Origin: Clostridia bacterium | GTDB taxonomy: Bacteria > Bacillota > Clostridia > Oscillospirales > CAG-272 | Length of the DNA stretch: 52,736 bases | Reading direction: 5' to 3' | Assembly: GCA_017411605.1 (NCBI GenBank) | Contig: JAFQPR010000093.1 | Location: 1-52,736, forward strand | Shown here: positions 31,764 through 41,400 of the stretch, one piece after another | How the letters are laid out: every line of letters starts with the position of its first letter | How positions within the stretch are numbered: the first letter of the stretch is position 1 | Translations under genes and position numbers: made by a program | Notes under the pieces: model-generated | What the model saw: only the letters and a program-made list of their open reading frames with translations | Databases searched by the model: none | What the model was told of the DNA's origin: nothing

Positions 31764-32155
31764 TATTAATTTAAAAAAATATAACAAATCTTTTATTTGT
31801 AACGGAAAAAAAGAAAAACAGCTTAAAAAATTGCTTCTTGCGTAAGTATTTTGCTCATAATTTTATTGAATATGAAAATATGATTTTCAGCTTGGAAATC
31901 CATCAAAAATAGCGGGAAATGTTGTATAAATCAAAGATTTTTAAAATCACGGTGCAAAAAAATGCTTAGCTTTTTACGCGTTATCGAAAAGTATCAAAAA
32001 TGCTCAAAAAATGGTATTTATCAAAGTAAAAGCTCCCAAAAACAAAGGATAAAAATGTACTTTTATCAAAAATATCCGTTTAAATAATTATTTTTTTAAA
32101 AATCCGTAGATTTATACGTATTATCGAAAATACTCTGTAAAAGTCTATGAAATGC
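31764..32155. other. A+T-rich non-coding stretch with repeated ATCAAA-type motifs
   Basis: No ORF with coding character was found between the folT-folC promoter and the exoA promoter. Seven same-strand copies of ATC(A/G)AA(A/G) occur between 31901 and 32130 (31902, 31930, 31983, 31993, 32020, 32065, 32123). Their spacing is irregular. They may be protein sites or simply reflect composition. Confidence 0.4.
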
Positions 32156-32184
32156 TTGAAAAATAAGGATTTTTCTGCTAATAT
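32156..32184 (+). promoter_or_regulatory. Promoter of exoA
   Basis: TTGAAA (32156-32161), 17-bp spacer, TAATAT (32179-32184) with a TGC extension just before the -10; 36 bp before the ATG. Confidence 0.65.
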
Positions 32185-32219
32185 AATATTGTAAAAAACT
32201 TAAATGAGGTTATTATAAA

Positions 32220-32969
32220 ATGAAGTTTGTTTCATGGAACGTTAACGGCTTTCGCGCCGTTTTGGGAAAAGGCTTTGCTGATGTTTTTTCTTCTCTCGAT
32301 GCGGATTTCTTCGCCCTTCAGGAAACTAAAATGCAGGAAGGACAGGCAGAGTTCGCTCCCGAGGGGTATTATAGCTATATGACTTACGCCGAGAAAAAGG
32401 GATATTCGGGTACCGCGATATTTACGAGGCGCGAGCCGCTTTCCGTAACCTACGGCATTGAAGGAAAGCACACTGACGAGGGAAGAGTCATAACCCTCGA
32501 ATACGAGGATTTCTATTTCGTTTGCGCTTACGTGCCAAACGCGCAGGACGAGCTTAAAAGGCTTGACTACCGTATGGAGTTTGAGGACGATATGCGTAAC
32601 TATCTCATAAAGCTTAACGAGAAAAAGGGTGTAATTTACACAGGGGACTTAAACGTTGCGCACGAAGAAATTGACATTAAGAACCCAAAAGCAAACCGCG
32701 GTAAGGCAGGCTTCTCCGACGAGGAGCGCGCAAAGATGACCGAGCTTCTATCATCGGGATTTTCGGACAGCTTCAGAAAACTTTATCCGGATACCGTGCT
32801 TTACTCGTGGTGGTCGTACCGTTTCCGAGCAAGAGAGAATAACGCCGGCTGGCGTCTTGACTATTTTCTTGTGTCAGACAGTCTTATGGAAAAGGTAAAC
32901 GATTCCAAGATCCATACAGAAATAATGGGTAGTGATCATTGCCCCGTTGAGCTTGACATTAATATTTAA
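32220..32969 (+). CDS. exoA: Exodeoxyribonuclease III / AP endonuclease, 249 aa
   Basis: Base-excision repair enzyme that cuts at abasic sites. All motifs of the Xth/ExoA family are visible: FVSWNVNGFRA, DFFALQETKMQ, YTGDLNVAHEEIDIKNP, WRLDYFLVS and IMGSDHCPVELD (catalytic Asp-His). Length is typical. GAGG lies 10 nt before the ATG. Monocistronic, with a promoter at 32156 and a terminator at 32975. Confidence 0.96.
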   Translation: MKFVSWNVNGFRAVLGKGFADVFSSLDADFFALQETKMQEGQAEFAPEGYYSYMTYAEKKGYSGTAIFTRREPLSVTYGIEGKHTDEGRVITLEYEDFYFVCAYVPNAQDELKRLDYRMEFEDDMRNYLIKLNEKKGVIYTGDLNVAHEEIDIKNPKANRGKAGFSDEERAKMTELLSSGFSDSFRKLYPDTVLYSWWSYRFRARENNAGWRLDYFLVSDSLMEKVNDSKIHTEIMGSDHCPVELDINI

Positions 32970-32974
32970 AAAAT

Positions 32975-33046
32975 CTACCGACAGTGGTAAAATAGCTGAA
33001 AGCCAATGCTTTTCAGTATCAAAATCCACTGTCGGTAGGTTTATTT
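32975..33046 (+). terminator. Terminator after exoA
   Basis: Perfect 13-bp stem (32975-32987 and 33026-33038) enclosing a second stem CTGAAA/TTTCAG, followed by GTTTATTTTTTATTTTT. Confidence 0.85.
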
Positions 33047-33104
33047 TTTATTTTTATTATGATATAATAATATTACGAATATTTAATTACAGTGAGGTTA
33101 CCTT

Positions 33105-34313
33105 ATGGATTCTAAAAGCATAGGTAAGACTATTGCTTCTCTGCGGAAGAAAAGCGGAATGACGCAAAGTGAGCTTGCCGAGCGATTAAACGTTAGTAAT
33201 AAGGCTGTCAGTAAATGGGAAAACGGTCAAGGCTATCCCGATATATCGCTTTTCCCGTCGCTTGCGGCGCTTTTTGGAGTATCAATCGACTATCTGATGC
33301 TTCAGAAGAAGGGCATTGCGGTAGCAGGCAATATTGTTACCGATATAGTGAAAAGCATTGAGCGATATCCGGATGCGGGAACTCTCGTCAATATATCCTC
33401 ATTTGCGCCCGCAATAGGGGGCTGTCCTCCGAACGTCGGAGTTGATCTTATGAAAATAGACCCCCACCTTTCGGTTTACGCATACGGAAGGGTAGGCACC
33501 GATGAAAACGGAAGATTTATATTATCGAAGCTCGCCGCCAACGGAATAAATATTGACGGTGTGGTATATTCAAAGGATCAGCCCACGAGCTTTACTGACG
33601 TTATGAGCGTTCCCGGCGGAGAGAGAACCTTCTTCCACGTCAGAGGCGCAAATGCGGAGTTTTCTCCCGAAGATATAAACGTTAAGGCGCTTAACTGCGA
33701 TATACTTCATATTGGATACATACTTCTTCTTGATAAGTTTGATGCCCCCGATCCGGAATACGGAACCGTTATGGCGAGATTTTTAAAGGAAGTTCAGGGC
33801 GAGGGAATACTTACCTCGGTCGATATGGTCAGTGACAGCGCGGGTAATTACGGCGCAAAGGTGCTGCCTTCGCTTAGGTATTGCGATTATCTCATAATAA
33901 ACGAGCTTGAGATATGTGAGATTTTCGGACTTTCTCCGAGACGGGAGAACGGTGAGATAAATAAAGAGAGCATCATCCTCGCGATGAATAAAGCCGCGGA
34001 TGCGGGCGTTGCACGCAAGGTAATCGTTCACGCAAAGGAGATAGGCTTCATCCTTGACGCAAAGTCGCGCGAGGCATCGTTTGTTAATTCTCTTAAGATA
34101 CCCAAGGAAGAGATAAAGGGAAGTGTTGGCGCGGGAGATGCATTCTGCGCGGGCTGCCTTTACGGACTCTATCATCATTACAGAGATCAGCAGATACTCG
34201 AATTCGCATCTGCCGCCGCGGCGTGCAACCTCTTTGCCGCAAATTCGATAGACGGTATGCGCTCGGCAGATGAAATCGCCGAGATCGCAAAAAAATACGG
34301 CAGATTACCTTAA
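33105..34313 (+). CDS. HTH (XRE) domain fused to PfkB-family sugar kinase, 402 aa
   Basis: Residues 1-65 are an XRE helix-turn-helix (KKSGMTQSELAERLNVSNKA, VSKWENGQGYPDIS). The rest is a complete PfkB/ribokinase fold: GGCPPNVGVDLMKI near the start, and the anion-hole motif GSVGAGDAFCAGCLYGL with catalytic Asp at about residue 345. It would phosphorylate a sugar or sugar phosphate and may also bind DNA, so flux and transcription could be linked. GAGG precedes the ATG. The aldolase gene follows 31 bp on, suggesting 6-phosphofructose/tagatose-type metabolism (inference). Confidence 0.9.
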   Translation: MDSKSIGKTIASLRKKSGMTQSELAERLNVSNKAVSKWENGQGYPDISLFPSLAALFGVSIDYLMLQKKGIAVAGNIVTDIVKSIERYPDAGTLVNISSFAPAIGGCPPNVGVDLMKIDPHLSVYAYGRVGTDENGRFILSKLAANGINIDGVVYSKDQPTSFTDVMSVPGGERTFFHVRGANAEFSPEDINVKALNCDILHIGYILLLDKFDAPDPEYGTVMARFLKEVQGEGILTSVDMVSDSAGNYGAKVLPSLRYCDYLIINELEICEIFGLSPRRENGEINKESIILAMNKAADAGVARKVIVHAKEIGFILDAKSREASFVNSLKIPKEEIKGSVGAGDAFCAGCLYGLYHHYRDQQILEFASAAAACNLFAANSIDGMRSADEIAEIAKKYGRLP

Positions 34314-34344
34314 AAAACGATAATTTGAAAGGAAAACAGATAAA

Positions 34345-35193
34345 ATGCTTGCAAATCTTAACGACGTATTATTTGACGCGCAAAAAAACAAATATGCGGT
34401 AGGTCTTTTCAACACTACCGATACCGATATGCTGGAGGCGGTTATCTCGGCGGCAGAGGAGCTTCGTTCACCCGTTATCATAGGTACTGCGGAGGTGCTT
34501 CTCCCTTACGGAGAGCTCAGCCTTATCGCTCCCTCGCTGGTTGAAGCGGCGCGCCGCGCAACCGTTCCCGTGGTAGTTCACTATGACCACGGCTTAACCT
34601 TTGAGCGCTGCCTCGAGGCTATGAAGCTCGGATTTACCAGCGTTATGTTTGACGGATCGGCAAACGACGTCGAGGAAAACCTCAGAGCTACCCGTGAGAT
34701 AGTAAAGATCGCCCATACTCTCGGAGTTACGGTTGAGGGTGAGATAGGTCACGTAGGCCAGGCTGATAGCTCGGATAACGAGGTTACGGATATGTATACT
34801 ACGCCCGAGGAGGCGATCTCCTTTGTTGAAAACACGGGCGTTGACGCTCTTGCTATCGCGATCGGCACGGCTCACGGAGCATACAAAACCAAGCCTAAGC
34901 TTGATATTGGCAGACTTCAGAAGATCAGAGCGGCTCTCGATACGCCGCTTGTGCTTCACGGAGGCTCGGGACTCTCGGACGATGACTTCAGGGATACGAT
35001 AAAGTACGGTATCGCAAAGGTGAATATCTTCACCGATCTTTGTGTTGCGGGCGAGGTGGCAATGAAGGAGAACGTTACTGACGGAACTCGCGGAATGTAC
35101 GGTTATCTCGAAGCAAGACGAGCTAAGGTCGAGGCGATGAAGGGAGCGGTAAAGAAAAAGATGCTTCTGTTCGGCTCGAACGGAAGAGCATAA
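34345..35193 (+). CDS. Class II ketose-bisphosphate aldolase, 282 aa
   Basis: Zinc aldolase of the Fba/GatY/KbaY group, which splits fructose- or tagatose-1,6-bisphosphate. Motifs: VVVHYDHGLTFE (catalytic Asp and first zinc His), VEGEIGHVG, AIGTAHGAYK and LHGGSGLSDD (later zinc His residues and phosphate site). Length is typical. AAAGGA precedes the ATG. Together with the HTH-PfkB kinase upstream it makes a two-step phosphorylate-and-cleave unit. Fructose versus tagatose specificity cannot be told from the sequence. Confidence 0.93.
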   Translation: MLANLNDVLFDAQKNKYAVGLFNTTDTDMLEAVISAAEELRSPVIIGTAEVLLPYGELSLIAPSLVEAARRATVPVVVHYDHGLTFERCLEAMKLGFTSVMFDGSANDVEENLRATREIVKIAHTLGVTVEGEIGHVGQADSSDNEVTDMYTTPEEAISFVENTGVDALAIAIGTAHGAYKTKPKLDIGRLQKIRAALDTPLVLHGGSGLSDDDFRDTIKYGIAKVNIFTDLCVAGEVAMKENVTDGTRGMYGYLEARRAKVEAMKGAVKKKMLLFGSNGRA

Positions 35194-35359
35194 CGTTTAA
35201 AGTGTTATGACAAAGGATAGAAGTTCAAAATATATGTTTTACAAAAAAACATAAAAAAGTCAACTTTAATATTAAAATAGAATAAGAAATAAGGGGAAAG
35301 CCGTGATAGTATTAGATTACCGATACAAAAGGAGTTTTAAAAGCGTGAAAAACAATTTC

Positions 35360-35389
35360 TTGACTAGTGAATGTTTATTATGCTATAAT
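35360..35389 (+). promoter_or_regulatory. Promoter of the first giant surface protein gene
   Basis: TTGACT (35360-35365), 18-bp spacer, TATAAT (35384-35389) with a TGC just before the -10; 57 bp before the ATG. Confidence 0.8.
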
Positions 35390-35445
35390 TAATTTATTAT
35401 TAAAAGTATAATTTATAAAAAATAAACAAAAAGGAGAAAAGAACG

Positions 35446-38400
35446 ATGAAAAAGACTAAATTGATAGTTGCTCTCGCGGCTTTGCTCTGCCTGCTTGTTT
35501 CAATGCTTGCGGTTCATACGTTTGCGGCAGACGGCTCGGTGAGCTACGGTGGTCTTGCTTTAAGCGGCGGTACAGATGACGTGACGGGCAACAAGTTTGG
35601 TATGGATTCTTATCAGACCTGTAAGGATGCCGACGTAATTCCCGTAACGCTTGAGGCATGGGTGTACGTTCCTGCATCGCTCGAGGGCGAGGCGCTCGGA
35701 ACTCTTTACGGTAATTATTGGACATCTTCAAAGTACGGTATGGCGTACATTAACTGGGAGATAGCGAAAAACGCTACTCCGAAGCTTGTATGGAACAGCT
35801 CGCTCGACGGAGAAAACTATGACGTAACCTTCAGCGAGTCGCAGCTTCCCACGAATGCGTGGACTCATCTCGCGATCGTTTACAACGGTGATACGGGTGT
35901 TGTATCCTGCTACGTAAACGGAACGCTTACAGAGGAGAAATACTATTATCCCGCGATCGACCCCGATGTTCTTGAGCTTCCGATGATGATCGGCAGTGAT
36001 ATCAGAACGATGAATACAAACTATTTCAAGGGTGAGATAGGAGATATAACGGTTTATTCGGACGTAAGGACTGCCGACGAGATCGGCGCGGACTGCTCAA
36101 AGGGAATGGATATGACCGCAGCCGAGGCAGATCTCTCGAGCGCTATATGCTATTACGATATAGACTCCGACGATATCGGTAAAAATATAGCCGATGAAAG
36201 CGGAAACGGCTATGATATCATATATAGCAAAGCATGGCTTACCGAGGCTGAAATGGAAGCTATAAGAAGCGCATCGGGCTTCAAGCCTTCGTATTCATTC
36301 GCAGTTATGGGTGATACTCAGATGCTGGCGGATTATTATCCCGAAAAGATGCCCGTGCTTTATCAGTGGATCGTGGATAATGCCGCCGCGGATAAAAAGA
36401 ATATCAAATTTGCTATCGGTCTTGGTGATATCACCAACGATAACGGAAGAGATGACAGATATGAGTATGACGAAGCGAATAAGGTGTACTATAAGGTCAG
36501 CACCACTGCCGACGGTAGTGCGCCCTATACTCAGTGGGACGTTGCGTACGATGCGATAACTCTTCTTGACGGAAAGGTCCACTACGCTCTTGTAAGAGGT
36601 AATCATGACGTATATTCCGGTTATGACGGCGTAAGACTTGAAGGCTTCAATTCGCATTTCGAGAATTCCGAGTGGTTTACCGCGCAATTTACCGCAGAGA
36701 ACGGCGGTGGACTTTATACTACGGGTCCCGACCCCGTTACGGGTTATAGGGTATCGTATGCAAATACGTATCAGACACTGACGGTAAATAATACGAATTA
36801 TCTGTTCTTGAATCTCGACTGGAGAATAACCGCGGATATCGTGAACTGGGCTGAGCAGGTTCTTAAAGCTCATCCCGACCATAGTGTTATAGTCAGCACG
36901 CACTCTTATCTTAACGCTGACGGAACTACCGAGGACCTTGGAGATCCTACTCCGAGAGGCAGCTATAACGGAGACGTTCTTTGGGATATTCTTTTCTCGA
37001 AGTATGCGAACGTCAAAATGATCCTTTCGGGACATATAGACAGCGAAACGATAGTAACCAATCAGGTTAAGGGTGATAACGGAAACACAGTTACAGAGGT
37101 TCTTATCAATCCTCAGGGCTTTGACTCAAAGCTCGGCGGAACCGCTATGATAACGATGTTCTATTTCAATGAGAGCGGCGATGAGATATTTGTTGAGTGG
37201 TATTCGCCGACAAAGGATAGGTATTACAGAAACCTTAATCAGTTTGTAATAGATCTTGATGCTGATATTGAAAAGAATGCGGAGTCCGCTTGGGACGGAG
37301 CAACCACTGCCCAGCCTTCAGGCTCGGGAACCGAGGCTGATCCTTATCTTATAGCAACCGCGGAAAATCTTGCGTGGATCAGCACGAAGATCACCGATGG
37401 CGGAGTATCCTTCGCAGGTAAATATTTCAAGCAGACGGCTGATATCGACCTTTGCGAAAACGTATTCACGTCTATTGGAAGCTATTATATAAGCTCATCC
37501 AATATGGCGGCGTTTGGCGGTATTTACGACGGATGCGGCTATTCAATAAAGAACGGAACAATAACCGGCGGTAAGCTTATAACAAGCACGAATAGTCCCG
37601 CCCCCGAGCGTTACTTCAATTACAGCGAGGGCTACGGTCTGTTCGGTGTGATCTACGGCGCGACGATCAAGAATATCGTTCTTGATGACGTTCAGGTGGT
37701 AGGCAGAGGCGCAACGGGCGCGATAGTAGGTCGCGCGGCTGCTCCCGAAATAACGGATACCGCGCTCGCGGGATTCAACTCGATAGTTGGCTGCGAGATC
37801 ACCGATACTGTTAAAATAGTTACTCTTCTTCCTAATAACGGCGGTTCTGCTCCTACCTCGTTTGACGATGGACTAAGAGCGGGACGAGTAGGCTCCGTCT
37901 GCGGTATGGCTTACTCCGCGTACATTAACGGCTGTACTTCTGCGGCAGAGTTCAGTCTATCGGGCGATTTCACGCTTGCGGGCGGTATAGTCGGAACAGC
38001 GGGACTTAACAGCAGAATAGAAAACTGCGCGTTTTTAGGCGGTATGACTCTTGCCGAGTGCGCATCGGGACTCGTTTCCTATCTTGGCGGTATAGTCGGT
38101 GCCGTTTCTCCTTCCGAGAGCAGCGCAGACCTGATGGGAACAAGGCTTGATATAAGCGGTATTCTTTATATCGGCAACTGTTATAACAGCGGCTACTTCA
38201 GCTATATCGGCGGTGAGGTGACTTCCGACGTTTATTACGGCGGTATCATCGGCTTCTGCGGAGATCTGGCTGACGTCGATGACGATAATATAACGTATCC
38301 CTACCTTATAGAAAATTGCTATAACCTTTATGAAAAGACAAAAGAGAATTCCGCGCTCAACGTTGCGGGACTTGTTGGTTATGCAACCGCAGGCGAAAAG

Positions 38401-41400
38401 ACTCTTTACGTAAAGAACAGCTATTCGGTGGCAGTTGATGCAGCCGATGGCGAGAGCAACGAATATAAATTCGCAGCGGGCTCTACCGTGATCGACGGAC
38501 TTGACGCCATTGTTGCCGAGAATTGCGGAACTCTTGCCAAGGCCGATATGAGCGGCTACGTTTCATCTATTGATGCGAGCATTGCATCTGTCAAGGCAAA
38601 CGGTGTGGCTCTTAATTGGAAGGTCGGCTCGGGCGCTCCTTCGGGAACGGCTGCTGAGGGACTCAAGTATCTTGACGTTGCAAGCAATGTATACTATGTA
38701 TATGAGAGCGGCGCATGGACTGCCGTTAGGAATATTGCAATAACCGATAGCTCGCTTGAAACCGAATACGGCACGATTCCGAACAAATATGCAACCAACA
38801 CCATTGTAGTGTTTATCAAATCGGGTGACTCGTACACTTGTGTCGGAGGTTATGACACTCTTACCGATGCGGTCAATTGCGTTGTAAACTCAAAGTATAA
38901 TCTTCCGTTAGATCCTAATGCTGAGGGCGTTGTTTATTTCAGAGCTGACGTTACGACGAAGAGCAACGTAAGCGGTAACCTCGGATACAACGTCGGAACT
39001 GTAATATTCGATCTTGGCGGTCATACTCTGACTCAGGCAAACAGCGAGCCTATTTTCAGGGGCTATTCGAAGTATATGAACGGAGTACCCGATAGCCATC
39101 CCGACATATATTATCTTCCCGGTTACTACGTAATCAGAAACGGAGGTATCGTTCTTGATACCGACGGACTATTCTACTTCGGTACTGACGGATCTGCATA
39201 CAATAATTATACGGGACCTGCTCCCTACGAAGTGAAAACCTTGGATTGGACGCTTGACGGAGTTAACGTATCTCTTGCCAGAGATGCGACTCTTACAAGC
39301 CTTATCGGAAGATACAAAGAGCATACGGATCATAAGGTAGATAAGCCTACGCATTTTAATCTTACTATCAAGGAAAACTGCGTGCTTGATATAACCTATG
39401 CTCCGGAAAACTTCGTTCTCTTCGATGCGTTTGACCCTATCACAGATGGTATGATAAACAGCGTATCCTACAACACTGACTCTATCGTAAACGTTGAGGT
39501 CGGCGCTTGCGACGTTATCGCGGCAAACGATGAGTTCATACTCCATAAAATAAATCCCGATAATAGCTCGTCGGTAACATATACAGAGGATGCAAGCGGT
39601 AATTATCTTAACCTTAATATTGGCGGTACGGAGTATAATCACGAGGATCTTTATACTCCTTACGGATACATAGATATCGATTATATCGACGTTGCTTCAT
39701 ATCCTGTTATCGAATTCAGCTATTCTAATGGTAATTACACTTGCTATAAAGCATATACGAACCTTGGAGATGCGCTCTCGGGTAACGGCGGCGCAAGAAT
39801 TCGTTGCAGAGATGAGGGAACGCTTGCCGTAGTTTATCTGCGTGACGACGTTACTCTCTCCGCTGCCATAAGCGGTAATATGGGCTTCATCTGCGGAACG
39901 ATGGTTATCGACCTCGGCGGAAATACCATTACTCAGACAGGCAGCGCGCCTATCTTCAAGGCGTTTGCAAAGTATGACGGTTCGCGTATCGGAAACTCTA
40001 ACTTCAAGCTTATAAACGGTAAGATCGAGCTTACGAGTCATAGCTTGTTCTACGTAGGTCTTGAGGGTACAGCTTATGCTAACGATATCACCCACGTGAA
40101 GAACGTTAACTGGACTCTTGATAATCTGACTCTTACGGTAGGCTCGGGCGTTACGAACGTATTTACGGAGTATTCCGAATACGGCTCTAATACAAACGAC
40201 GGCAGAGAGATGATATTTAATCTCACCATAAACGATAACTGTGTTATTGATATGAGAAACGCTGCCGCAGGCGCACTTCTCTTCGGCGCAAACGATCCTA
40301 ATATAAAGAATACCGCAGGTACGTCAACGTGCTATACCGATTCAAAGGTAAACATCAACGTCGGGGCTTGCAGTATACTTGCAACGAGCGGTAATGACCC
40401 CGCATGGGTTTCCGTAAACGAGGATAACGGCTCATCCGTAACCTTCACCAAGAATGCTAAAAATGAGGGAACTACCGTAACGGTCGGTGACGTGACCTGC
40501 ACTTACGAAAGTCTTTCTACACGTTACGGATACGTTCCTCTTAAGTATGCGGCTTATCCTATCGCCGAGTTCAAGCTTGAAAACGGTAAATACGTATTTA
40601 ACAAGGGCTATGCTTACTTCAACGAGATATCTTCAGTAAACGGACTTTGCAGATCTGCAGATGCGAAAGCTGTTATCTGCCTCAGAGAGGATATCAAAAC
40701 TTCCAACTACACCGGAAGCGCATCTTACGTATCCGGAAATCTTTGCTGGAATATGGGTACGGTTATAATAGACCTCAACGGTCACACGATTACTCAGGAT
40801 GCTCCTAACCCCATTCTGAGAGCTTACGCAAAGCACGTCTCGGCAACTGTGATGTCGGAGTCGGGAAAATTTGAGATCATTAACGGAAATATCATTCTCA
40901 ACTCATACGGAATATTTGACGTCGGCGCAGAGGGATCGGCTTATCAGAGCTCAACCCTGGATAAAACTCTCTATTGGACTTTTGATAATATCAATATCTC
41001 ATTCGGTAAGGGCGCAACCGTAAATTCACTCCTGCAATTCACGGAGAAGCTTAAGGTTGCTCGTACCATGGGTATGAATGTGACTATAAAGGAAAACTGC
41101 GTAATCGACCTCGAGAACGCTCCCGCAAACTTCCTTCTCTTTAATGCAAACGAGACAACGTCTGCGTATACAGAATCCGTTGTAACCTTCAACGTTGAAG
41201 GCGCGAAGATAATCGGCGGTGACAATAGCTTCAAGTGGGCTGACGTTCACGCAAGCAACGGATCATCGGTAGCATTCGTTAATTCCGATAACGGATACGT
41301 TCAGCTTGAGCTTCCTGGCGAAGCAGCTTCTCTTCTTGATACTTCCGTCGTGTTCAAGAGCTCAAATGGCGCGGACCTCACGCTCGTTAAGATCTCCGAG

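Noticed and set aside
35233-35253. Perfect 8-bp inverted repeat TATGTTTT/AAAACATA after the aldolase gene
   Set aside because: A/T-only stem without a G+C core or T-run on the plus strand; too weak to call a terminator.
35304-35393. GTG-started ORF of 29 codons before the first giant gene
   Set aside because: It runs through the promoter (35360-35389) of the giant gene, has only a weak RBS and no conserved features.
36295-37035. Minus-strand ORF of 246 codons inside the first giant gene
   Set aside because: Antisense to the phosphoesterase domain, no RBS, no family resemblance.
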